From positions 248,001 through 312,000 of the forward strand of contig CAJQUW010007404.1 in the NCBI GenBank assembly GCA_907163375.1: 64,000 bases of DNA. The letters are read 5' to 3'. Shown piece after piece: positions 47,647-59,085 of the stretch (position 1 is the stretch's first letter; every line of letters begins with the position of its first letter). The translations under genes were made by a program, and so were the position numbers. The notes beneath the pieces are model-generated. The model did no database searches, had not been told where the DNA came from, and saw only the letters and a list, made by a program, of their open reading frames with translations. The DNA is from Prostheceraeus crozeri (lineage: Eukaryota; Platyhelminthes; Polycladida; Euryleptidae).

Positions 47647-50345
47647 CAGAGCTGGAAAAATTCCACTGAAATTTTTTAATTCCAATTCCAATTCCAGAGC
47701 AGAAAATTCAATTCCAATTCCAATTCCATAATGAGATTCAATTCCGATAATTGCATAGCGCGTATATGTTAATGTATCTAAAGTTTCCTCGCTTCAATCT
47801 AACCCATGTGCCCGTATCCTATCCTCGTTATTCCTGTGTGCCGTTCCCTGCGTCGTTCCTATGTGCGTTCTCATGTTCATAGTTCACATTTCTTGTGTAC
47901 ATGTACATGTATATATGTAGCCGGTCAGTCTACGCCATTTTCGTTTCGTAAACGAGATATTCAACATCTTGTGAAAAAGAGAAAAGAAAATTAACGGTCA
48001 GCAAAGAATCAAACGCTGAGAGAGAGAGAGAGAGCATAGAAATTAACAGCACCATAGAAAGTCCAAGAATGGAAATTGCATGAAAATGATGGCACACGCC
48101 GGGGGAACTAAGTTGGGGCAAAACGCAAATTGTGTGAGCTGGTTTCCATGTTTTCTTATTTGTATTTATATTTATCAAGCCAAATTGTGATCTGGATTGC
48201 TGCCCCTAGTTCAAAGATCATACACGAAAGCAATAGTGAATTACAAAATACTGCGGCGACAGGATGACAAAGAAAGAAATCCTTTAAAACGTTCTGTGCG
48301 TTCATCATTTTGAAATATCGCTCCTATAATCTATCAAGAGTATTATTAGTCACATATGCAACTTGCAATGTCGATTTACAGAACATACATTGCTCCAGCT
48401 TGAAATCAGAGGTCAAGAAATCTCAGAGTATTCATTTTTCTTGAAAGGGCTCCCCTGTTCACTATATTTGAACAATTTTCAAAATCTTTACATGCTTTCG
48501 AATATCAGCTTCCAAAATATCATCACACTATATCACATGTGTCATTTAATGATTAATTGAAAAGTTCCAGCGACTATTCACTTATCTGAGAAACTATTGT
48601 CGGTGAAGAAGCTTTCAATGTGTTTATTCGACAAAAGCGCTAGGTTTCTTAACCGTATGAAGGAGAAATCATCCTATAATTAGAATTTTTTCTATTGAAT
48701 TCTTGAGATATTCTTACAACCAGTGCACCGCCCACTTTCAATTATGACTTTGTGGACCAATTTTTAATTCGAATTTTGAAAAATAGTTGTTAATGACTGC
48801 TGCAAATCGACACAACATACCAGCCCAGGGAATAGTAGGCTATGCCACATGAAACAATGCCACCATCTCACTTAATATTATCTTCATAAAAATCCTGCAT
48901 TAATTTGCTGCTAGCAACTTCCACAACCAACTTGGCAAATAGTTTGATTATGACACAGTGTTTTAGATCGAAACTGATCTACAAACCATAGATTTTTCCA
49001 TGTGCCATCATTGTACATAGGCAAGATATCAAACTTCCATTCTAGTGTACTATTATCTACTTCTATGAGAGAGAGAGAGATGCGAATAAATCTATTAATA
49101 AACTGACAGAAGAAAGAAATTCAATGTGTGAATAACGTGATTGTTGATGAAAGAAAAAACGACGATAAAAATGATATCATGAAAACTGATTAATGGTCCA
49201 TGTTAAAAAAGGAGATTAAAAATTCCGTGATAAGAACGAAATGTGGTCGGGTCGAAAGCTAACGAGCAGAGATTAAAGGAAACTCTTTCAATTTTCAAAA
49301 GAAAGTGGATTTATCTTCAAGTGTCAAAAATTTGCATAAATTAGAGACGATGAGAAATTGAAAGAACAACTACCAACAGCAACACATACGACATCTTCAG
49401 TAGCTGTTAGAAGAACTCCGGGCTCTCGCGGTGTAACTTGACTACAGAAGTAACAACTACAACTGCCTACCAGCGAACAACAACACAGTAGCGTATGCGG
49501 CAACACATCAGCGAGCGCGATTGAAGATTGACGGTATAAATGACACTGATATTCATGATATTTATGATATTATTTTGGTATAATTGAGTCCGATCGAACT
49601 GAAGTGAATTCAACATCAAGAAGTGAACTGCAAGTTTAAAGTTTTTCTTTTATCGTTGAGTATCGTATTTGTATTTGGTCTTGAAAATTAATATTGTCAA
49701 TTGATGTGATTGGAAGTTGAATAATATTTCATGCCATTGCCATTTTAATTGAATCATAAATTATTAGAATAATTTGTTGACACTGTCTATATTGTGATTT
49801 GAACTGACAGGCTGCCCTTTAATGCAGGGTTAATTTTCCTCTTTCCAAACCGATTGTTTTTCGTGTGTACAACAATTAAGTTAATTTCCAATTTTTGTGC
49901 TTATACAATCAATAACTAAATTCAACAATTGTTTTATTTTGATTAATTATCTTACCTGATAAATAACTAAATAACAGATTGAAAAAAGATGATTATCTTT
50001 TCATTGTTTGCTTAATTGCTGAATTAACATTGTCCGGGGGCTGTGGGCCCATCAAAGTCACAATTAGCACTCTTTATTCAACAATAGAATAAAACTAGCT
50101 CTGTCGATCTATCTCTCTCTCTCTCTCTCTCTTATCTCTGCGTGCAGTTAACACAACGGCCGAATACTGTGATTTCAATTTTTGTACAAATAGATTTATC
50201 ACAGGTCTATCGAAAAAGTGGAATTGAGGTTTATCAAGGTCAATTCCAATTCCAGTAGATTTAAATATCGTCAATTCCAATTCCGACGAAAAATGGAATT
50301 AATTCCGGGTCGGAATGAATTCCAATTCCGACTTTTCCAACTCTG
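47647..50345. mobile_element. hAT-type element, about 2.7 kb, with 8-bp target duplication
   Basis: The left end is CAGAGCTGGAAAA, and the right end inverted is CAGAGTTGGAAAA. AGTACCAC occurs exactly at 47639-47646 and 50346-50353. An 8-bp duplication with CAGAG-type ends is the hAT hallmark. Subterminal regions carry repeated AATTCC words (47678-47746 and 50211-50332). No transposase frame survives, so it is non-autonomous or decayed. A (GA)n run at 48018-48034 and a (CT)n run at 50112-50132 lie inside. Confidence 0.88.
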
Positions 50346-50353
50346 AGTACCAC

Positions 50354-51145
50354 TATGGTAGCTGAAAATGACTAAGTAGTATTATGTGCAGTGTGTTGTC
50401 ATCAACAAAATAAGGCAATCTAAATGATGTGATGATTAAAGTACCTAAACAATTTGAGCACAGCTATGAAACGTAATCCTGAAAATTGAAATTAGTTCAG
50501 GTGAGGAATGTGGGGAGATATATTTGCTGTTGTCAAGGTACGAGTCTATCCGTTGATGCGTCTTTTTCACTGCTACTTTATTTAGGTATATTTTTTCCTG
50601 TCTTGGCCAACATTATGTCGAAGGCACAAGAAATCTGCCGAAATTCAAATACATGTATGTCTCACCTATTGCATAACTCATTACTCAGATGATCTGACCC
50701 GTTATGAAAGAAAAACAAAACACTTTTAGTATTGCACTTTCGCTTTGTTTCGAGCTTAAGATAGGAAGAATCTGAATTAGACTTTATATATGCATCATGT
50801 GTAGCCTATGGTTGCAAGTAGAATGTCTTTTTATCCATCATATCCTATATATGTTCTAAAGATATTTTAACTGTGCTTTACGTGTTTTTTTGTTTTTTTA
50901 TATATTTGACGGGAATTGTAGTAGTACTTAAGGTGAATGAAATTAATAGCTTTCCTAATAGGGTTAAGTGAATCAAAGGTTTTTTGTTATTTTGCCATTT
51001 TTTATTACGTTATTTTGTTTTAAGCATTTCCGAATGTTTGTTTATCATTACTTTTTTCAATTCATTTCAATATACTGATTCACCTTTGAAGTAATAAGTG
51101 TTTTAACCAGATTATACTAAATTAATGTACATTAACAGTGAATTA
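50354..51145. other. No gene recognised
   Basis: AT-rich, T-rich sequence downstream (on the minus strand) of the gag-like frame. It holds no recognisable pol or zinc-knuckle coding. Confidence 0.45.
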
Positions 51146-51886
51146 TTAGAGATAGTGAAAAAAATATGACGCAACAAATGAAAAAGATATGTAGTCCCTT
51201 GGCATCAAATCTCTACTGACCTTAACATGTATTTCAGATCTAACAGCACTAGTAGGCCTAGCTGAAGGAACGTGATTAATGGCAACGTTGTTAGTACTAA
51301 AACTGTACAATTCATCAGCAAGCTTACCCAGATCATTCAAAGGAGTAGACTTTTGCGTGGCAATGATCGGTGCAATGTTGGGAGGAAGCGCTTGCTGGAA
51401 CTTGTGACGAACAAGATCTTCTCCAACACCAGCTTTTGCAGCAAGTTGTTGCATTTCAACGAGAAAACGGGACGGTTTTCCAGTTAATGGTTTCTCGCGT
51501 AGAAAATTTTCGAAAATCTCTGGTTTTGAAGCTTCATGCAGCTCCAAAACCTTCGTTTTCAATGTATTGTAATCATTGTCAGTCAGATCGGTTGTTGATA
51601 GCTTGCTTACTACTTCGATTGGTAATGCAGCGAGTGCGTGATAAAATTTCGTTGACGTTGTGCTGATGTTGGCAAGATGAAATTGTGCTTCCAAAATTAT
51701 GAACCAGGCGTTTGGATTTGAAGCCATAAATGTAGGAGGTTTGACTGTTATTGCGTTGGTTGTTGGTGTTTCTGAAGTCATTGCTTGAGAATTCGTATTT
51801 ACTTCTGTGTTGGAGTCGGGCTCACCAATTGTAGTTGTTGCGGTTTTGTATTGAGAATAATAAATCAAGAAGTCAACTACATTCAT
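51146..51886 (-). CDS. Gag-like ORF of a Ty3/gypsy-type retrotransposon, isolated
   Basis: A complete frame of 246 codons from ATG. Residues about 48-190 carry a gag capsid-like pattern: KPPTFMASNPNAWFIILEAQ, then KFYHALAALPIEVVSKL, ENFLREKPLTGKPSRFLVEM, LVRHKFQQALPPNIAPIIA and LGKLADELYS. This order (PPF...W...E..F, LP..V, G.KPS..L..M, LP..I) matches the arthropod-type gypsy gag family. The zinc-knuckle, protease and RT are absent, and the C-terminal 30 or so residues look unrelated. I see no LTRs. It may be a truncated retrotransposon whose frame has not yet decayed, or a domesticated gag gene. The uninterrupted frame is the only evidence for the latter. Confidence 0.7.
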   Translation of the reverse strand: MNVVDFLIYYSQYKTATTTIGEPDSNTEVNTNSQAMTSETPTTNAITVKPPTFMASNPNAWFIILEAQFHLANISTTSTKFYHALAALPIEVVSKLSTTDLTDNDYNTLKTKVLELHEASKPEIFENFLREKPLTGKPSRFLVEMQQLAAKAGVGEDLVRHKFQQALPPNIAPIIATQKSTPLNDLGKLADELYSFSTNNVAINHVPSARPTSAVRSEIHVKVSRDLMPRDYISFSFVASYFFHYL

Positions 51887-54061
51887 TTGGACGTAGGTCT
51901 TTCATGTATCAGAAGGTTAGAGAGTTTGTAATTTAAATTATTACATGAAGTCAAAGATATCACTACTTGGCAGTTGGCACGCCTGATATCTGATATCTGA
52001 ATCATTTGATATGGTTCATAGATATGGCACTACAGATACTACCCGGCATGTCATAATAGAAAACAAGTGTTGACAAAACAGGCATATTGTATGGATCCCA
52101 GTCACCGTAGAAACAGTTCTTGCTGATTAGGGGTATTCACTCAACGTATGTCACTCACTCTGAAAACAGAGCATCACTGAAAACACAACGTCAGTTTCAT
52201 CAGCGGAATTAAATATGAAGCAATCATTTGCAAAAATATCCTCTTGAACAATCAGCAATGGCATCGCAATTCCACATAAAGTCTGCCTCGGCAGATTTGA
52301 TTGTCGCTGAAACTGTACTGTATGTACTAACTGTTCATCGAATAGGGTGCACTCACTCTGCTAATATTACGAGGGTGAACTTGTCAAAAGATATATTGGC
52401 ATTTCATACACAATTATGCATGCACAGAAGAGATTACATCGTCTTAAGATTTGTGCATCGAAGAAAAGAAGTCTTTTACAGGAGAAAGCAATACTAAAAG
52501 ATTTTACGAAAAACATTTTAAAAATATTGTTTTTTAAAATTTTTAAAACATTTTCAAAATGTATTCTAAATATTTACTCGCATATAAAATATCATACCTT
52601 AACTAGTAACCCTAGTAAACCCTAGCAAATCAGCGATATGTCATATATGTTTATTCCACTCTTCCCTAGAGATACGTTGTTGATCTATTGTAGATTATAA
52701 GCGTTTAATCTACTAGTAGATTTTATTTATCCTTAAAACTACGAAAGCATGCATTATCTACAAGCCTGGGCAATGCATAGCTGTGGAATTGTGAAATGAA
52801 TCAGGGACCACTAGATGGCTATGCCAAGGAGGCTTTCCCATGTCCACGCTTTTATGTCTGTCGCCATCTAGGCTTCCCTGAATAAATGTGCTTTGTTTCA
52901 TCCATGGACTTCTAGTCAAAATGTATTATCCCATTGATTTCATGGAGATAACTACTCAATCAACTCGTGTCAATAACTATACATTCACCTCACATTCGAC
53001 TCGGGGAATACGCAGCCTTTGATACTCATAGCTTCTGAACATCTACCTCCCGAAATCAGTGGGATGATACATTTAATAAACTTGATCTTGAACATGAAAT
53101 TCATACATTGCTATCACTCTGATGTTGTATGTGTGCAACATCCTTGATGCTTTATAACTATCATAGGCTGTATTATTTTGTGGGTTACTTCAGGAATCTA
53201 GTTTTCAACTCGGAGTTGCACAGAAATCTATTTCCGTTTGGCTGGGAGATTCTCACTGTGTAATTGCTCTAAACAGTAGGTTGCTGAACATAATGCATGA
53301 TATTGTTCAGCTTCCCATGATTCATGTTGATAATCCCTACAATCAGATCGTTATACAGCGCCATAATTACCTATATGTATTTGGATATGCCTCTTTTGCA
53401 ACTTGATGTTGACTTAGCGACTAAGTATATATGGAATTAGAAAAAATTATCTCTGGATTCCTGCATTGAAGTGCATTCATATGTGAAAGTAGGGGACTTA
53501 CAATCTATCACTTTTCGTTTCCTACGGTATTGAACGTTGTACTGAATGTCTGTTAGCTTGCTCATTGTAGGCTACCTTTCTGCTGAGCGATGCCACGTTC
53601 GATAATGATCACTCTGCGCACGGAGGCCTACTAGGTGAAGCTTGAGCTCTACTTTGGATGGCAAAAGGAACTTTTTTAGGTAAATGTCGCGTCTCTAGAA
53701 AAAAAAATTTATTGAGATGAATCAGCCACGTGCCACGTTTGAGTACTTATCATTCGTTAAGGATCGAGAACTTTTCTTTGGATGATAGATCTAACTTTTA
53801 TTTTCGTTGCCTTTGTCATTGTTATGGAGAGTGTGATCAGCCAAATACATTGCAAAATTCCGCTAGGTGTTTCCTGCATATTTTTTCGACTGCAACCTGT
53901 CCATCGTTGAGATGTTCCATAATGTTCGTCAAATATTATTTAGTTTATGTCAACAAATTTGTTAAACTATCTATTTAATCTATTTCAGTCAATCATGCTC
54001 TGTTTTTAAAATGCATCACACCTTGAATTAAGTAGAATCTAATTTTTGGTAACTGACCGAC
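51887..54061. other. No gene recognised
   Basis: AT-rich. Contains one short hairpin at 52802-52880 (separate entry) and paired TCTACTAGTAGA-like words near 52690-52720. The open frames at 52228-52625 and 53730-53978 show no family motif. Confidence 0.4.
52802..52880. repeat. 79-bp hairpin with CTCF-like half sites
   Basis: CAGGGACCACTAGATGGC (52802-52819) is matched at 15-16 of 18 positions by the inverted GCCATCTAGGCTTCCCTG (52863-52880). Each arm holds a C(C/A)(A/C)CTAGATGGC-like word, similar to the core bound by bilaterian CTCF, facing each other. The hairpin is clear. A regulatory role is speculative. Confidence 0.5.
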
Positions 54062-54072
54062 TATTGCGACAA

Positions 54073-54650
54073 TAGCAACCGTCCACGCGACCTCGGATAA
54101 TCGATCTAATAATTCAATGCCTCCGGCTTTCACGGGGTCGAAATGATATTTCAATGCGCCTTGCTCTTGGTACCACCATGAAAAATGGCTTGCGGCTGGG
54201 AATCGAACACAGTCTTCGAATTGCTAACGCGGCATGAAGATCACCAAGACCAGCGAAGCACACGTTCCATGATCGTGTCAAGAGCAAGTAAAGCTTTCAG
54301 CGCGCATTATGACGTTGCCTTCCTGGGTTGAAACATCATTTCGACCTCGTGAAAGCCGGAGGCATTGAATTATTAGATCGATTGTCCGAGGTCACCTGGA
54401 GGCGGTTGTTATTGTTAAATAAACAACCCAGGAAGGTAGCATCATAATGCGCGCTGAAAGCTTTACTTGCTCTTGACACGATCATGGAGGGTGTGCTTCG
54501 CTGGTCTTGGTGATCTTCATGCCGCGTTAGCAATTCGAAGACTGGGTTCGATTCCCAGCCGGCAAGCCATTTTTCATGGTGGTGTCAAGAGCAAGGCGTA
54601 TTGAAATATCATTTCGACCTCGTGAAAGCCGGAGGCATTGAGTTATTAGA
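54073..54650. mobile_element. Compound head-to-head tRNA-type SINE with 11-bp target duplication
   Basis: TATTGCGACAA occurs at 54062-54072 and 54651-54661 and brackets 578 bp. Inside, 54105-54330 is the inverted copy of 54424-54650. Each arm holds a B-box-like GGTTCGATTCC (degraded to GTTCGATTCC on the left), so the unit looks tRNA-derived. The 93-bp spacer contains a third, partial copy of the unit's 3' portion (TTTCGACCTCGTGAAAGCCG), in the orientation of the right arm. One duplication around the whole set suggests a single insertion event of a dimeric unit, or later rearrangement inside one copy. Confidence 0.75.
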
Positions 54651-54661
54651 TATTGCGACAA

Positions 54662-57654
54662 GTAGGCAGGTTGCAAGCTGATACATCCTTATCAATGACT
54701 TCCATGATTACAGGCTTATTAGAGCTTTGTTCAATTTCTGATGATTTGTATCTCCTAAATGTCTGCATTCCCTGAGATCGTCTCCTTGTTCCACTCCAGC
54801 AGACATTTCATTTTGACTTCTCCCACAATCTCTTTCATTACACCTTTTACCGCCAGATGAGCACCATTGAATTAAATAGAACTTAAAAGTCTCAAGTCAA
54901 TACCTCCGCGCTTCAGCCAGAAATTCAGGCTACTCAAATCAGCTATTTCAATGCTGAACTAAGGCATTTGGAGCCATTAATTGTCCTTACTCTGAAAAAC
55001 AAGAAGTTATGTAAACTTCAATTTGGAATGTGAGAGACTATTGTGAGAGAGCAGCATGAACGCCACTAATACTAAAAGCATCAGAAGGGACAATAAATTT
55101 GGAATTAAGTGATTCACGCCCAATTAGAATTCCGATGAATTTTCTTGGATGTCTAGCTTACACAGATAAATTGTCTAGTCTGCGTGTTGGGGTCTAGAAA
55201 TGACATTCCTTAATACTTCAATACTGATGGCTGCTGTCAGTACTAAACACAAGGGGTCAGGAATATCAAATTTCCATTGAAAGCGATACAATTTTAGGTG
55301 TGGATTCTGATGAGCCAGAACATTGACACATCATTAGAAAAAACAGCCAGTTGATTCAAATCTTGATTCCATGTGAATAATATCTCCATTTTTGTAGAAT
55401 TTATAACGGAGAGAAGAGCATCCAACTATTAACTTCTATAGACATCAAGGTAGAGCAGTAGATACTATTTTTGAAATGCCACTTACATGTAACAAGTTTA
55501 GCATTTGTTTGGCAGCATTATACCTTGGATTGTCGAATTACGATATGTGATTGAAATGATATATTCAATGCGCTTGAAGTCAAAAATCAATGATTAGTTA
55601 CTACTATTTGTGTTTTCAAGTAACAATAGAAAATGCAATGTTTTTACAAGGTTTTCTAATATTTTAGAATGCTTACAATAATGGAAATCTTCTCAATACG
55701 CTTCGAAATTATAATTGTTGTGTCCACGTGATTTAATTTGGAAGCCCTCTGGCGGAGACATCTCGGAACTCACTTGCGTCATTAAAGAGAAATGTCGACG
55801 CATCCGTGATATCATTAATAGCAAGCTATATAAGAGGAAAACTTCTTTCTCCGGGCTATTGCTTATTAGTATTACTAAAAGTTCCAGAAATGGTATACCT
55901 TTCGGCTTTTCAAGGTACAATTTAAAACTGACAGCTGGCAAACTGACTACAAACAACTAAGTTTTTCATACTCATTACTGATCATTCTTTATATAACTGT
56001 AGGCCTTGCAAACCTCCTATTTTTCTTTTATTCCGATTATTTAAAGAATTTCTCCTATTTTTCCAGCTAAGAAATCATATTTTCAGTATTTCTCATATTT
56101 TTCATATGTTTGTCGGAAATTGCTGTACTTAATTGGTGCCGAGTGAGAGATGAATGCGTGTGTTCGGACATACATCACTGACGAAGTCCATGCAAAGCAG
56201 GCGAATATATTGGCACCCACAACCATCAATACATTTTCGATCATTTTCTTCATTGGGAATTAATTGGGCATAATAAGAGACTTTTCGGTAATCTAATGGT
56301 CGATGCTTTCTTTTACCTACTCCTATTTTTTCAGAGTTTAAAAATTGGCCGTGCTTCATTGCAGCCAAGTGCGATATAGATTTTCGAGTTATAGTGCGGC
56401 TTTTTCTTTTTCCCGAGCCCAGCTCTTTTGGGGGGATGAATTTTACCAATTTATTCTATCCGGGAAGAGTGAGAGACTAGCCTTGATCAGTAAGTGGTCT
56501 CCACTCCTACTTCTTGGATATGAATTTCTTCAGAATGAGAGAACTTGCTTCGATGATCATAGCAAAGATCGACGTTTCCTTTCTCCGCCCTTTTAGAAAA
56601 TGTCCTCCAGTTTATTTTGTCTGTATTCTGGGCAGTGTGAAGGATTTGTCTCGATCGTTGAAAACTCGCCGTTTTCTTTTTTCTCGCTTCTTTTAATAGC
56701 ATTAGTTTAAGATTTTCTAACTTGGTGGAGTGAGAGACTTGATTCGGCAGAACCATCAGAAAACTGGAAAAGTTGCGTATTTTCTATATTCAGCATCTGT
56801 ATTCTGGGTAGCACCTTCTTTTTTTCTCGCGCTTATTTTTTGGGGAATTTTGACATTTTGTTAAACGTGCGTAGGCGGACTGAGTTCTGCCTCCTTGATT
56901 CTGCACTTTTGCATCTGTCAGGAACTCCACCTGAAACCTTGAATGACAAAGAGTGACACATGGTTCAGTTTCATGTGGGAATGGTTCACCTGTCTGCTCT
57001 GTCTAAACGCCATGACTTCCAATCTGAAATATGGCTTCTTCAAATTCCTTCATGAAATTGTGTTTTACACTCTCGGACCGCAAATGGACATGGATGCCTT
57101 AAGAAATAGAATAGAATAATAGGACTCTGATGATACATCGGTATCCACGGGGATTTCGTGTGCATATGGAAGCATCTGAATACATCAGTTCTCAATGTTA
57201 TATTGATTAGACAATATTATAAAGCGTTTTACATTACATCAGCTGCTCAAGATTTATCAAACAATTTGAGCGTCCACGTAAATCGCACTGCTTTGAGTGA
57301 TTATTTAAATTGATATGACACGTGGGTGAATTTCAGTGCTATTACAGGAATTCAGCTTGGAAGATAATTTAAAGATTTAAAATTTCGAATTTAACTGAAT
57401 TAAGGATAACTTAATAATATAATTTATTCTTCTCTTTCCAATAGATTTGTCGTCTAATGAATCCATAGTATATTCTGGGCATTTACGTGATGCCGCGAAT
57501 AGGTCTTTAGACATGTACAGACAGAAACTACTGATCATCCTGAAATTCATAAATATCAAAATTGTGATACTTTAGGCCTACAATCAACATTAAGTTCGAG
57601 ATCTATGACTGTAATTCTTTCAGCTGACGGCTTCGATGCAGCTTTTATTTCGTC
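54662..57654. other. No gene recognised
   Basis: Overlapping open frames on both strands at 55693-55960 and 56129-56756 are mutual shadows and show no known domain. The block 55980-56860 is pyrimidine-rich on the plus strand. Confidence 0.4.
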
Positions 57655-58594
57655 TTAATTTACTAAAATCTCTGAACCAACGCGTCCAGAAAAGAGTTTA
57701 GACACTTCAGATCTCAATTCTGAAATTCTTCTGCCTCTCAATTGCATGTTTAGGTGTAAGGAGAGGAAGAAATTGCTTGGGGCCAACTCTGGACTCTGTG
57801 CTGGAACCAGGACCTGAGCTAATCCAACATTTCTCAAATATATGGTGACTTTGCTTGTGTGGATTGGAGCGTTATCATGCTGAAGATACAAATTAACCCC
57901 CCCCCCCCGGAGGCCTTTTTTGGAACTCTGGCTGCTGTCAAGAGTTAAACATGGCATTGTTCAGGCATCATACATAGCTTTGTCGACGAAGTTTAGCTTG
58001 ATAGCTCCTTTGTAGTCCAAAATATGGCCGATATGAGGTTATTTTGTACGAGGTTCTCAGTATCAACTTTCGTGTTGCCTGTTCGTCAGGGAACTCCGAT
58101 TCTATGTAAGTGTGCTTGTCCTCTGTTAAGTAAAACGAAAGCGGTGTTTGAGCAGGAATTGATTTTTTAGCTCTTCATGGAGTTCAGCGTTTTTGAAGCA
58201 ACATTCCATTCTTCGATTGCACATGTCAGTACTGAAGAAAAGCGAATGGTCAGGAAAACTATTTGAGATCAATGGCCTTGAGCATGTTGCATATTGAGGC
58301 GCAGCTAACGTGGTTACGCTCTTACAGATGCTGTTTTGTAATGAGGCGCTCCACTGTCACAATTGATTCAATTTTTTGGCACCGATCTCTGTCTTCGATG
58401 GGGTGGATGTGTTGCCATTCTGACATTCTCTTTTCCATTTGTAGACCGCTCACCGTGTTGTCGCTTGCTCGACATTGCAATTGCAAGCCTCGCGCAGTTG
58501 TTTTAACTGTTCTTCCGGTTTTATCTTGCCTATATAATGAACGTGCACAACGAATGTTCCTCGAAAATATTTTCTTTGTTTTATTTATTAGCAC
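57655..58594 (-). pseudogene. Mariner-type transposase, heavily degraded
   Basis: The C-terminal piece (57655-57957) has YLQHDNAPIHTSK, then QSPELAPSNFFLSL and LRGRRISELRSEV, the mariner/Tc catalytic end. The third acidic residue is Asn instead of Asp, 33 residues after the second Asp. The middle part is full of stops, with KGAIKLNFVDKAMYDA readable. The N-terminal piece (58322-58594) has GRTVKTTARGLQLQCRASDN, a helix-turn-helix-like region. A run of 12 C bases at 57897-57908 lies inside the coding part. No inverted repeats were found. The enzyme is inactive. Confidence 0.75.
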
Positions 58595-58893
58595 TTTTTA
58601 ATCTTTTATCAAAATAACAGACAATAGTAGACTATCTAGAAGAGAGAATAGCAAACAGTTTCTACATTTATGACGGTCTCTATACATTTTGATAAAGTCT
58701 GACTGGAATGGTTGATATTTTTCTTCACTAAATATGTTCATGAAATTTCATAGAAGGTGGTAGCCTATTTGCTTTGTTAAGAAAGGACTCGTCTTACAGA
58801 ACCAATAAAATTTGGTGGAATTATATCAATTTCGACTGCTTGATATCTCGATTTCTGGCCTTCGATTTTTTCAGCTTTGAGCCGCACCAGAAC

Positions 58894-59013
58894 TGCAATT
58901 ATTCAACTCAAGCAATCAATTAATTGCAATTATTCGATAGCACCGACCAATTAATTGCATTTTTAGGATTCAACAATCAGTTAATGCAATTACTCATTAT
59001 TTACTATTATATT
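58894..59013. repeat. Short tandem repeat, about 31-bp unit
   Basis: Units beginning TGCAATTATT or TGCATTTTTA start at 58894, 58925, 58956 and 58985, each ending AATTAAT-like. Divergence is high within the units. The array runs into AT-rich sequence up to 59085, just upstream of the LINE. Confidence 0.6.
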
Positions 59014-59085
59014 AATTATATTATTTACTATTCACTATATCATATATATATATCATATTCATATATTCATTATTTACTATTATAA

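Noticed and set aside
54340-54420. Functional tRNA gene in the SINE region
   Set aside because: Only a B-box-like word is present in the adjoining arms; no cloverleaf could be drawn.
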